Origin: Lepisosteus oculatus
Taxonomy: Eukaryota > Chordata > Actinopteri > Semionotiformes > Lepisosteidae
Length of the DNA stretch: 64,000 nucleotides
Direction of reading: 5' to 3'
Assembly (NCBI RefSeq): GCF_040954835.1
Contig: NC_090696.1
Coordinates: forward strand, 59,798,222 to 59,862,221
Below, one piece after another: positions 35,071-64,000 of this stretch (the first letter of the stretch is position 1; every line of letters begins with the position of its first letter). The translations under genes were made by a program, and so were the position numbers. Below the pieces are notes generated by a model, which saw only the letters and a program-made list of their open reading frames with translations, searched no databases and was not told where the DNA came from.

Positions 35071-37507
35071 ATAGATATTTCTTGTTTTTATCAGTGCACA
35101 GAAGTGTCGTCATGGCTGCATTTTTCTTCTTTTTACTCTCCATCTTTTCACAGAAATTCTTGTTCCTGGTAAAGGGTCATGGCAGTCTGGAGCCTAGATC
35201 CTGGAATGACAGACCACAGTGCAAGACTGCACCTTGTTTCCCTTTACAGCTTTTACAGGCCATACACAAGCTCCTAGGATTTCAGAAGTTATTTTACTGT
35301 TACTCTGTTTTATGGGAAAAAAACACCTTTAATCAAGATGGCTAGCCTTGTGCAGAATGTTTTTCATTTTTAAGTTTCTCCAATCAAACAGCAAACTGGA
35401 ACACTGAAAAAAAGGATTAGAAGTACCCGTATGTAAATAACTATCCATACATTGTTGGAAACTGCAGTGTTTGAACATTTGTGTTAAATCGCTAATCTAG
35501 TTTATTCCATGAATGTTATTTGCTTAATCTTGACATCCCTGTATTTTAGCTTCCACTTGAAGTCTAGTATCTCCAAACAGAGTGAGATGTAATTTATGAT
35601 AATGTTCACAGACACACTATAATTGCTTAGTTAATTACACACTGGCATTTAATGGAAGGTTTTGCAAAATCTCAAAAGGCATGGCTTTTCCACTCTCCTA
35701 AACTAATTAGAATAATTCCCCATTGTCTCCTCACTTTAGAGAAATACATATTCTAGCAGATCATTATATACTAAATGTCTCTAGTGTTGTTGTAGGTTAC
35801 CAGAATCTATAGCTAATGGCAACAAATTCCATTCTAATGTGTGCAGATAGTCAATAAAAAATATACAATGCAGTATAATTATTAATTAGTAGGATGAAAA
35901 ATGTTGAGGCCCAGGAAATGTAATGTCATCGTGTGGGCCGTGGTGAAACTGAGTTTGATATTGCAGTATTAGAGGCTTAGTGAAAACCTTTCACAGCTCT
36001 TGAATAGGTCTTTGAAGAGTACACATGGCTTTTCTGTTAAGGCAACTAACTCTGACTTTCAAAAATTCTAATCAAAATGTTGTACTTACTGTAAATCTTC
36101 ATAGAATGAAGATCATATGAGGCTTTCCCTAGTCTCTGTGCATGTTATTCTCATGTGGGACTATAAGTATCTTTTTACTCATGGTTTTGGTGTGTCCAGG
36201 TGTAGTTTACTTTGGAACAGGTTTCTTTAACCTTGTCCTCAGATTCTAGGTCTGATTGCCTGATCTGACTTTAATGAAGATTATGTACATTGGAAAAAAA
36301 ACACATTCCCTCCCCTGCCATCAGTTTATTCTACCATATTGTGACATTATTGATATTGAACTCTCTACTGGTACTGTACAGGTAAATCTCAGATCTGCTG
36401 GCATCAGGACAGGACTGCTGCAGTCAAATTATCACCCTGTCCTTATATTGTAGCTGTCTGAATTTTCTTTAGGGGCTCTTTGGTACAGTAACAAACTCAA
36501 ATGTGGGTTGTCACATACTGTGTAATACGGATAGAACTATTAGGGTTTTGACAGTGTTCAGATTTTGTGTAGTTTTGGTCTTATTTACTGTTTTTGAAAA
36601 ATGTCAAATGAAAACTGCTTCTCGAAAATAATCCTACCCTTGCAATCATAATCATGTAAAAGTTACACTTAGAAGAACAGTATCCTGTGAGTATAGGTTT
36701 TGGAATCCAAAACAAAAGTGATTTTGGATTTCACTGTGAACTGTAGAAAGCTATGAAAGTTATGAGCACATTTCCATATGAGGGTGGAACAACTGATTTT
36801 GCTTTCAACAAGTCAGTATATATGAATATTTGTTTTCAATTTGTATTTTTTTTAATTACCATTTGCTTTTTTTCTCGCCACCCATTTGACATTAATTAAC
36901 ATAGCTTTACTGCTATGGTTTTCTTGTCATTCAGAGGAGGTGAGAACTATGCTTTCTTTGTCATTTGCATGTGCAAGAGCCGTTTGCCCTGTTGCAAACT
37001 GAGTCTTGTAAGACAGAGTTGTTGTGTTGCAGCTGTCACTGACAGCACCTGAAGGCATTTAGCAAACCACAGGAGTCACTGTTGAGCTATAAACACTGGA
37101 CTTGAGTGGGCTCAAACCCAAGCTTGGACAGTTACATGCCACCATGGGAAATCCTGGTCATTGTGAGCCAGTGATTTGGCCAAGACGCAGGCTGCTTTAT
37201 AAAGTTGCAGTATACAGTGCGGTCTGCACTCATAACAATGGCTTTCCGACAGGCCATTCAAAAGCCTGTGATTAATAATCACATTTTTTAAATTAATGAA
37301 CAACTGTAGTCAGTCAATGAAGGAATTTACCACACCTTGCCAGAACTGTGCCAACTAACCTAATGTTCTGGTTAGTGAGCTGGCCCTGTTACATGTCATG
37401 AGGTGCTTGATTGTGACTAAAAGAATAGAAGAGGTTTGATTTTGTTCGGTTGTAGTTTATTTTGTAGTTTTTGGGAGCCATTAACTTCTTTTCTTTCTTT
37501 ATTTCAG
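35071..37507. other. BDH2 intron 1, remainder
   Basis: No exon or repeat recognised. The acceptor TTTATTTCAG ends at 37507. Confidence 0.5.
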
Positions 37508-37524
37508 TTAACATTGTATCCAGT

Positions 37525-55258
<17,734 letters not shown>

Positions 55259-55975
55259 AGAGGTCAAGGAATGTTTGGAAGGACAAGGAAAATTCAGCAC
55301 ATACCAAACATTTCTTCTTAAACAAGGGCAGCACCAGTACATCTGTAATTTAATTGTGTTAAAATTTAGAATTAAACCTCAGTATTGTTCTACAGTCATT
55401 CTACTGTGAAAGAGACATGAGCAAATGCAGAACAAAGCTGATAATTTAATTTGTAACCATCCACTTGCGTGCATGGCACTTAATGTAAACCCTGTATAAT
55501 TTGTGTAACACCACTGATCTAATGTAATGTTACAGTTCATGTGTGTAGTGAGGTGTCATGAAGCCTCATAGCATCCTGCTTCCTAGTTAGTATTTTAAAC
55601 ACTAATCTTTATCATTGGTTAATTCCGATACACACTGAAAGAAACTTTAAGTTACTTTTTCAGAATGCTCTGTTTTCAGTTTTAATGTTATTGACTTTTT
55701 GACTGTGCTAATGATGGGAGAGAGGTAAAAAAAGCGATTAAAAAATCAAACTAAAATTACATCACTATCACAGTTAAACTGAGTTCTACTGAATTATTAT
55801 TTTGTAGAAAAACCAACTTTTAAGCAAAATAGTTTTGAGTCTTTTTGGGTATGTATCAGCTTTGTACGTCAGGATTTTTAGCAAAATTGTAGTACTTAAT
55901 CTTATCTGATCAATACTTTATCTGTTCCTGAAAATTAAGAAATAATGGGAATAAAGAATTTTTGTTTCATTTAGC
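55259..55975 (+). other. BDH2: BDH2 3' UTR (probable) with two polyadenylation signals
   Basis: ATTAAA at 55371-55376 and AATAAA at 55950-55955 are candidate signals. I looked for an iron-responsive element (C bulge, CAGTG loop), reported for mammalian BDH2, and found no CAGTG here. Confidence 0.55.
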
Positions 55976-56017
55976 ACTTTTTATTTTATTTTATAGGAAC
56001 AGACATATTTAGCAAAT

Positions 56018-56713
56018 ATGTCTACATACTCATGTCCTCAAGCAAAAGTATCGTCTCTGTTCATCCAGCCCCTCTCTACTGCACTTCCACAGATGGTTAG
56101 TGGTCTGCCAGTTTACTGTATTGATGTCAAAAGACCACTTTTTACTGGAAGTTTTGGTCCATTGCTACTTTGTGGTCCTTGTGGCGCATACAAGACAGTG
56201 TCTCCTTGTGGTGAGGTTTATAGTAGCTTGCTATTATCTTTTTTCATTGCCTTCAGAGGGACAGGCCTCCCTAATGTTTTAACTGATGGGAATGTCTTCT
56301 ATCTGGGGCTCAGTTACAGTATATCTGTTACAAGGCATTGCTCTGCTGCTACAAGAACAGGATGGAAAGAGAAGTCCAACTTCTGTGTTTGTATTGGGCA
56401 TAGTAGGGCTAAGCTCAGTATGCAGGGGTCAAAAATGTCTGCAAGCCAGATGTTAAGATACAGACTCAGAGGCCTCAGGCAAAGTACAGTAGTCCTCTCT
56501 CAGTCTGCAATGGCAGGTAGAGCTTCTGTTGGGGCTGGCTGCCTGCAGGATCTCCCCACTAAGATCACCCCAGGTCTCAGGATGGATGCAGTGGTGACAG
56601 TTGATTATGATGAACACTCATGTGCTGACAATGGTACATGGCACCAGCAGAATGGCCCCCAACAAAGATCCACCCTGTCCATGCAGGCAGTTGGAGAGAG
56701 GACCACAAGTTGA
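56018..56713 (+). other. Unexplained 231-codon open frame
   Basis: Starts MSTYSCPQAKVSS and runs 231 codons without a stop, just past the probable BDH2 3' UTR. It is cysteine- and serine-rich, and shows no signal peptide, transmembrane segment or family motif that I recognise. No clear splice sites or promoter were seen. It could be chance, a decayed repeat or a lineage-specific transcript. Confidence 0.25.
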
Positions 56714-59700
56714 CTTTCCACTCACTCGCTGCCTGACTTCTATAGTATAAAGACAAAGTGCAGATCATGAGAGGCTGAAAACTGCACTCGCAATGTGAGT
56801 GTGATTCACATCCATAGTGGAAGAAAAGTGAAATGCATGCGCACAACAGCAGCCACCGCTAACTCAATGCAGTAATAATAAAATTCAGTCCAGTCTATAT
56901 TTCTCAAAGCAGACCAGGAAGTGAGGGGGATGTTTATTCCCAGTCCATCTGCTCCCAATTCATTGCCTCTTTAAATATAAGCAGCCCAGAGACCTCATCA
57001 AAGTACCATTAATGAAAGCCTTTATTTCCAATAGATAGGACTATTGAAAGTGTGGTTGTCATTTAAACATGAATTGTCTTAGCGGAAAATATTGCAAACA
57101 GAATTTATTTTTTCTCCTGCTATTATTATGGAATGGGATTAAGAATCAGGAGACTTTCAGTACGTATCTCAGCTGACACCCTGACTCATGTTTCAAGAAA
57201 GAAGCTCTTCACCTTGAATTTGTCACAAAAACAGCAGCTGTGCACACATTGGATAACACACACCGATCTTGCTGAAGTTCTCAGGGGTAAATCTATTCTT
57301 AATACATTTTCTAAATTGATTTGTTTTCACAGTGTGTCATCGATTTGTATATAACTTAACATTCTGAATCTTTAATCATTTATATCTTATGTAATTGTTC
57401 CTGAAATCTAATTGCACGTTTTGTGTGTTATCAATGCTTTCTCACAACTTGTTTTAAAATATACTTCAATGCATTGAAGACTTTGACGGTCAATTATACA
57501 TACTGATAATATTCAAAGCTGTTGGAGGATTTTTCTAAAAACTAACACATTTTATTTAAAAGTAAAATAATAATGTAAATTCCAATAAAAAAAGCAGCTA
57601 AAGAGTTGAAAATCTTTCATTTCAGTAAAAGGTCTTAAAGGAACTATTTATTTATGCCTTTGTCAGTTTGTTTCTTCCGATCATTTACAAAGACAAACGA
57701 GAATTAAACTTAATAAATACTTAAGTTTATAAATACTTATTTTAAGTAAAAGTTTGGAAAGTTAAACTGAATATTAAAAAAAAAACATCTGGATAGTCAT
57801 TGTAAGGGTTGAACTTCCCACTATTTTCTCTAGTCTTCGAACTCTGAGCTGCTCATAGTTGGCCAGCAGTAATGTTCGCGTCGTTTGCTTATTGTGAAAT
57901 CCGCTATTTTGGCTGGGTGCCGGTGGTTCATATTGTTAATGAAATAATGGACCGCTTCGTTATAGGAAATGAATGGGTATTTTCAGACTTATTTGTTGGT
58001 TTTATGTCATGATCATTAATATGTTATATATAAAATATGGATTTAACCTATGGTATCCTATAAAGTCTTGCCCCTGGACTTTTAACTACTGTACAGTATG
58101 TAATAGAGGACTGGCAGAAATGTAAGTACCCAACCTACAATACCTCACTTCACACACCCTTTACATGCTCTTGGTAAAAATTTGTCTTTTGATGTCGTGC
58201 TCCTTCGTCTTCCTCTTCATAAAAAAAATGTGCTTAGAGAAATGTGCCGAGTCCATGCGTGGTGTTGGTTCGTTGGGTTTTAGTCTAAAAATTTTGATTC
58301 GATTGATTTGGGTGTTAGAGAAACCTGTAAGTAATGACTAATTATTTAAAATCATTTCAAAATAATGCAGGAATTGGAGAATAATGATAACAAGGCTTGG
58401 TTGTAGGGATTAGATTGTGAAACACAATTTCTTGTGTCCGTGATTAGTACATAGTCATTTATAGCAACAGGAGTTACAGTAACACCATGTAGAGACTCTG
58501 CCCATGAGAAACAGAAACATTGAACATAGCGGGTAATCTTTTGTGATGATTACAAACATGTCAGCCGATCACAATCGCGTTAATCTCAGCTACAGGTGCA
58601 GGATACTGTAAATTTTGTTTCTTCAGGTTTTGTTCCTTGTAAAAAAAAATCGATTCGCCTCCTGGTGTTGTTGCGCCTCACGTGAAAAAAAAAAACTGCC
58701 TTGTGGTGTTTCTTCTACATCGGATAATCGTGGTTTAACGCAGACTTGAATTTTAAAACGTTATCAAGTTTCTAACACATATGTGTGTTCAGCATATGAA
58801 GTGTTCAAACAGAAGATGATATAGTCATATTGTTCATGGAGCTTTCTCATCATTTAAAAAAAAACTTAAGATTGTGATGAAAAAACTTTGCAACGTAACA
58901 ACCAGTTTAGAAAAGAAAAATCAACTTTCCAGGCATATACAGTATCATCCTTGTCATTCTAAAATTAGCATCCCTCTAGTGCAAAATGTTTCCTCTGTAC
59001 TACTTTTCTATGATGGTACAGTACCAGACCTGTGTCTGCACCTACAGTACCTGTGTGTGCTGAGTGTGTGGTTGCACTTGATAGCTGTCAATGCTGGGTT
59101 GTACACAGTACCCGATAGTGCTTACTGTAAATGCATGTTATATGCTTATATGATATGTATGAGTCTATGGAGTGTGAGGGAGTGGGGAATATTGTCCGTT
59201 TCTTCTGAAAAGTTTTTTTTTTATTAAGTTTGTTGATTTTCCCCCGGTGTGGTATAGTTAGGAATGAGCTGCGTCAGGTTTGCTCTCCAGTCTGTCCACG
59301 TCCCTCGGCTGTGGCTTTTCCTGATCGCCTCCTAACTCCTAAATCAGAGTCTCGATGTTGTCGTGAACGAGGATGGTTTACCACTTACTCAAGCCTTTGA
59401 TGTGCAGGACGGGGAAGCTTTGTGCGTGTAATTGTGTGTGCACCCTGTCGCTTGCATCAGTGCGTGTGATGTCTGGTTTTAGGGCCGGAGTGCACCTGTA
59501 TCATTAGCTTGCGGAGTCTGCGTATCACCGTCGAATCTAATAAAAAGCGGGGACTTTGGCTTCAGTACGGTGGAGCATGTGTCTCACCGCGCTACGCCCA
59601 TTAAATCAAACGGAGAAGAAAAGGCTGAGACTGGTCATAATGCCAGTCTGTATCAGAGGAGATTAGCAGCGGAACATATTGCATTAGAGCTTTGGCTCGT

Positions 59701-59911
59701 CTGCATTGAGCCATTTGGCGATCACAGGTTGGTCAGCAGTCAAATACCTTGTCATGTAATCTAGGGTAAATAGTACTGATTAAACATTACTCCGATGGCC
59801 AGGTGACGTTTTAATAATAATGCATTAGGCTCCTTCCTGGAGTATGAAAAGCACCCCCGGCAACCGATACATCGCTCCTTTGCATTTGAAGTCTCAGTAT
59901 CACGACAGGCA
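56714..59911. other. BDH2-SLC9B2 intergenic region
   Basis: No protein exon recognised. From about 57840 to 58320 and 59220 to 59910 the sequence is richer in CpG than its flanks, fitting promoter or 5' UTR DNA of SLC9B2. No exact start site or upstream exon could be assigned. Confidence 0.45.
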
Positions 59912-60004
59912 ATGGCCGGCGAGGATGCGGGTGACACGACCCGCGCTGAGGCGGACCAACAGGCGAGAGACTCGGCGGCAGCGGCGCTGGACTCGGAGAC
60001 GGAG
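59912..60004 (+). CDS. SLC9B2: SLC9B2 first coding exon
   Basis: ATG at 59912-59914 in a CpG-rich stretch, preceded by GGCA. 31 codons end at ETE, with donor GTATTG at 60005, phase 0. The region is variable in the family, so the start rests on frame, context and splicing. Confidence 0.65.
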
Positions 60005-62623
60005 GTATTGAGAGTTTCGCAGTCGACTGTTGTACGAGTTTGCAAGAATTATTATACTCTTATAACAGCTTTCTTTTTTTTTCAGCGTGGACTAATCACG
60101 ATACAATATTACACTATTATGTTGAATTATTCTTGTTGTTGTTAGTATAATTATGCTTATTATATTGGCTTGCACTTTGAACCCAGGGGTGCAAACGTAA
60201 AAATAAGCTCTAACTCCATTGTTAAACCATAAAGCTCTATAATGAGTTAGTTATTTACATATTGCAGTACCTGATTTGTATTCACATAAAAAGATTCCAC
60301 TTGTGAAGATGGTCTTATTTTGTTTCTGTTGTGCACAGATTGTAGGGTTTTATAAATTAATGTTAATGTTGCTATTTAGACAAGATCTTGAAAGTCAAGA
60401 AAGAAAAGCTCTTTCTTTAGTATTTAAGTTGATTTCACAGGCCTGTTACTTTATATCATTTATGGTATTTTTTTTCTTTAAAGAGCAGGTTGTATTCTGT
60501 TTATAGTTAAAAGATAAACTGGATTCCTTTCAAACACATAGAATTAGCCAGTAGATGTATATTTTCAGAAACACGTTTACATTTTAATTCTACCTGCAGA
60601 ACAATTAAGGAATTGCATGGTGGAGCAGTGGTTAGCATTGCTGTCTTGCAGTACCTAGACCCTGGGTTCAATTCTGTATCTTGTGTGCAATCTTTGTGGA
60701 GTTTGTATGTTCTGCCTGTGCTCGTATGCGTTTCCTTTGGGTCCTCTGATATCCTCCCACAGTCCAAAGACCTACTGGAAGTTTAATTGGCTTCTGGGAA
60801 AATTGGCCCTGGTGTGAGTGATTATGTCTGTTTGTGCCCTGTGATGGACTGGCCTCCCATCCAGGGTGTATCCTGCCTTGCGCCTGCTGCCTGCTGGGAT
60901 AGAATCCGGCTCCCCCACAACTCTGTATTGGACGAAGCACGTTAGAAAATGGATGGTAGGAAAATGAGATGAGTTATCATTATAAAACAACAAAAGCAAC
61001 TTTTCCCGACCTCCCTAACCTTACCTTTGTTCTTGACAATGTTTAAAGTTTTGAGGACCATCCAGACATAGTCTTAAAAGGCATCTCATTACTGGTTAAG
61101 TTGTACCAGTTTGCCCTGCTTTAAGAAGCCCAAAAAACCTGCAAAAGCATTCACCCACTTCCAATGATGTCCCATTTTGATCATGTTGTTTTGTAGAATT
61201 ACAAATGATGCCAGCATATTTTTTGTACACTGTGTAGTGTTGGTAATGCTGGTAATTTGGTAATGCTGTTAGTTTATGTGTTGGCTTATGGCACGGTTCA
61301 CTTGTTGTGTTTCATTGTCAACATAATTGAGGAGTAAATACCTCCCTTATGATGGAATGTATTGACGGTGTTGCATATATGACAATTTATTAATGGGATA
61401 TATTTTGTCGTTGTTGGGCTACCAGGAGGGGGAAGTAAAGAAGGCTAATATTGGGCTGAAACGTTCTGAGAGTCCTGTAGTTATAGAGGAAACTACTTTC
61501 CTGAAAGAAGGGGTGCAAAATGTTGACCAGCCATCAGCTGAACCTGTGAAGAGCTGCTGGAGACTCAGGCAGTTCTGTGCATGTCCTCCAAGAGGGATCC
61601 TCGCTTCTATGGTAACGAAAGGTACTGTTGAACTTTTTCAGGGGGGCGTCTAGGATTATGTACTGACAAATATATATATTTAATGTTTTTGCTTGTAACA
61701 AATGTCATATGTCCATTTCAGTATATTCAATTTGGTTTGGATTAGAATTTAGAATTGCTGATCTCTGAAAAATATGTACTGTATGAAATGAGTATTTTAT
61801 TTTTAACTACTTCAACAACTTACCATTTCAAGAAGAACATTTCTGTAAGAACATTTAGGGGAAAAAAAGCATTAGATTAGAATTATTAATAACATGTAGT
61901 GAAAATATGCTGTAGGAGCAGAAACATTTATAACAAAGGTTCTAAAACTTATACTTCTGCCACAATGTGTTTATACTAGCCATTGAATAAAGGCTGTGTT
62001 TTTAAATGTGGCCTTCCTTATGGAGGAAAATGTTTTAAAATTTTCAACATACCCTGAATGATGTTTTTATTTGGGCTTCAAATGTTCTAAAGATTTGAGT
62101 TTCTGTCTTCTACTCTGCTACATAAATCAATCTCATAGCATTCGAGCAACAACAATGATGTGCTTCCAAGGTTTGTAAGTGTAACCATTTAATACCTTGT
62201 GAGACGCAGGTGCATTTAGTTGTAGCCCCTAGTAGAACCGTGTTATTTCAAATATAATACGAGCTTGGTTGTAGCTGGAAACTACATATCTACATATCCA
62301 TAGGGACTGAGTTGGGACCATTACACCCTTTTTACTTGACATATCAGTTCACATTAAAAACAGCTTACAGAGATAGAAAATCTGAAGGTCTTCATTTTTT
62401 ATAATTATTGTATGCAAAAGACCCTTATGTGTATTACTTTAATCTATTTTAGTGTCTATGGCATTGCTGCTCTTTGGAGTGGTCTGGTCTATCACGGGCA
62501 AAGAGTGTCTGCCAGGTGGGAACCTTTTTGGGATTCTGACGCTGCTTCTGTGTGCTGTTGTCGGAGGGAAGCTGATGGGACTCGTTAAAATCCCTACTCT
62601 ACCCCCCTTTCCTCCTCTCCTTG
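59912..62623 (+). CDS. SLC9B2: SLC9B2 (NHA2) sodium/proton antiporter, 5' part
   Basis: A CPA2-family cation/proton antiporter that exchanges sodium or lithium for protons at plasma or organelle membranes. Three exons join in phase: 59912-60004, 61426-61621 and 62453-62623, giving about 153 residues before the frame leaves the window. The N-terminus (MAGEDAGDTTR...) is acidic, alanine-rich and poorly conserved. Then CACPPRGILASMV matches human CPPHGLLDRVI, and VVWSITGKECLPGGNLFGI and GGKLMGLVKIPTLPPFP match the first two membrane helices. Later exons, starting with the conserved GMLLAG, are not found before 64000. A single SLC9B-type gene would be expected in many fish, so SLC9B1 versus SLC9B2 is assigned by similarity to NHA2 and by the BDH2 neighbour. 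Confidence 0.9.
60613..60962 (+). mobile_element. tRNA-derived SINE, copy 7, in SLC9B2 intron
   Basis: Full-length-like. GCATGGTGGAGCAGTGGTTAGC (A box), CCCTGGGTTCAATTCTG (B box), CCCACAGTCCAAAGACCTACTGG, GATGGACTGGCCTCCCATCC, and a tail ending GAAAATGGATGGTAGG. Confidence 0.92.
61426..61621 (+). CDS. SLC9B2: SLC9B2 coding exon 2
   Basis: Acceptor GGGCTACCAG, donor GTACTG at 61622, ends in phase 1. It encodes the cytoplasmic N-terminal region and the conserved CPPRGIL block before helix 1. Confidence 0.88.
62453..62623 (+). CDS. SLC9B2: SLC9B2 coding exon 3
   Basis: Acceptor CTATTTTAG, donor GTAAGT at 62624, ends in phase 1. It encodes two hydrophobic helices (MALLLFGVVWSI; LFGILTLLLCAVVGG) and KIPTLPPFPPLLG. 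Confidence 0.95.
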
Positions 62624-63562
62624 GTAAGTAGTAGAAAGATTCAAGTTTCAAATCAAATCCTCTAACCCAGGCATCTCCAACCTGTCACTCCACAGTAAGA
62701 ATAAATACTGAAGGGTTCCCATTCAAACCATATGTTTAGGATCCAGAATTTGCTACATGAACTTGTCAATGGACGAGTGCTGGCAAATATTATACAAACC
62801 CACATTTATAGTTCATGCCACTTTCTGAAAGGAAAAGAAGAAACTGTAGTGTGGGTAAAAAAAATAAGCAATGTCTGGAAAATGCACAGCAAATGTTGTC
62901 ATTTGTCACTGTCTAACAACAGTAAGCAGTGATTAACGATTGGGTTATGGTGATTTTATGTCTTTAAGAGGCTTAAATTTAAATTTTCCTTTAACAGTAG
63001 GTGTTGACGTTTGATTAAAATCATATGTAGAATTTTAAATTTGAATTTACTGTATGTAAACTACAGTACATCAGCTATGATGTTCAATAAATACTGTATA
63101 TACACATACTCTAGCTGTACTAACAATACAACAAATTTTTTTTTCAACAATTAAATGTTTTAAATGCTTATTAAAAACTTGCTAGTTTTCATCATCAGTG
63201 TTAAAAGCTGTTAGGACTTCTTCTTTCTTACATTGCCTTGTCTCTAGGCCGTGTTCTACCTCGATATTGTGTTGTTTGTTCAGTGTGTGGCCTTTTATGT
63301 GGTAAATTGTGCTCTGTTCTGATGGTTAAAAGCAAACACTGTGAGTATTTCACTGTATGAGACAAATCAACCTGCAGTACAAGACAAATTAGAAACTTCA
63401 AAAGAATACATACTGTACCGTAAAGGCTGGACTGGGGAATATATTGTAACTACTGTACATTCCTATTATTGATGCAAAGTCTTGAGGTAGCTTTTAACAG
63501 GAGTGTAGCAGCAATACATTAAAAAATCTTTACTCAAATAATTAATGGGCATAATTTATCTG
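62624..63562. other. SLC9B2 intron after coding exon 3
   Basis: No further SLC9B2 exon is recognised up to 64000. The open stretch near 63248-63340 (CVVCSVCGLLCG) does not match the family. Confidence 0.5.
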
Positions 63563-63855
63563 CATGGGTGGCTTGGTTGCACAGTGGTTAGTCTTGCTAC
63601 CTTGCAGTGCTGGGGCCCTGGGTTCAATTCCAGATCTGCGATGCTGTCTGTGTGGAGATTGTATGTTTTCCCCGACATGCCCCGGTTTCCTCTCACAGTC
63701 CAAAGACTTACTGGTAGGGTAATTGACTGGCCTTGCTGTGAGTGCGTGCTTGTTTGTGTCTGTGCCCTGTGATGGGCTGGCATCCCATCCAGGGTGTATC
63801 TTGCCTTGAGCATGTTGACTGTCCTCCACAACCCTATACTGGATAAGAAAATTAG
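63563..63855 (+). mobile_element. tRNA-derived SINE, copy 8, in SLC9B2 intron
   Basis: GGTGGCTTGGTTGCACAGTGGTTAG (A box), GGGCCCTGGGTTCAATTCC (B box), CTGTGTGGAGATTGTATG, CAGTCCAAAGACTTACTGGTAGG, GATGGGCTGGCATCCCATCC, and an end near GGATAAGAAAATTAG. Confidence 0.92.
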
Positions 63856-64000
63856 TGGTATTCTGTGTGATTTCTTTTACCAGGAATTTTATACTCCCTA
63901 CCATTTTTCAGCATTATATACTGTTTGTATATATTCAGTTTTGTGTATTAAAGTTAATTTAAATATTTTTTGAATGTCAAGCACAGATCTTTCTGTTGAT

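Noticed and set aside
55259..55975. Iron-responsive element in the BDH2 3' UTR
   Set aside because: No CAGTG loop sequence occurs in this interval, so the mammalian-type element is not supported here.

Overview
This window is nuclear DNA from a vertebrate, most likely a ray-finned fish. It is AT-rich and intron-rich. It carries a Ty3/gypsy chromovirus, L2-like and RTE-like LINEs, Tc1-like transposons, a 5S-rRNA-derived SINE and a tRNA-derived SINE, a mix typical of fish genomes. The species cannot be named from the sequence alone. No prokaryotic operon, CRISPR array or rRNA operon is present.

Only two protein-coding genes are recognised, both on the + strand. BDH2 (DHRS6, cytosolic type 2 (R)-hydroxybutyrate dehydrogenase / 4-oxo-L-proline reductase) has nine coding exons from 37525 to 55258. 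They join in consistent phase into a complete 245-residue SDR protein. A probable non-coding first exon ends at 33434. The 5' part of SLC9B2 (NHA2, a sodium/proton antiporter) follows at 59912-62623 and runs off the right edge. The order BDH2 then SLC9B2 on one strand matches the vertebrate neighbourhood known from human 4q24.

From 1 to about 33.2 kb I find no host exon. The stretch is a patchwork of transposable elements. (i) 2290-7581 is a young Ty3/gypsy chromovirus on the - strand with 500-bp LTRs differing at two sites, a CAAAT target duplication, a self-priming-type primer-binding site and a perfect 29-bp inverted repeat at the gag/pol junction. (ii) 10729-12098 is a long retrovirus-type LTR. 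(iii) 16716-17025 is a short solo LTR. (iv) 20325-22620 is an old, decayed gypsy element with a second solo LTR nested in it. (v) 30821-32200 is a 5'-truncated L2-like LINE. SINEs, a MITE and LINE tails are scattered between.

From 33.4 to 55.3 kb the BDH2 introns hold an RTE-type LINE with a 16-bp target duplication but a deleted RT core, three copies of a 5S-derived SINE3, Tc1-like remnants, a second MITE copy and tRNA-derived SINEs. From 55.3 to 59.9 kb lies the intergenic region, with one unexplained 231-codon ORF. From 59.9 to 64 kb are the first three coding exons of SLC9B2.

I did not find a convincing new biological system. The most unusual signals are the hairpin that contains both the gag stop and the pol start of the gypsy element, the self-priming signature beside it, and a roughly 330-bp sequence present once upstream of BDH2 and once in its first intron.
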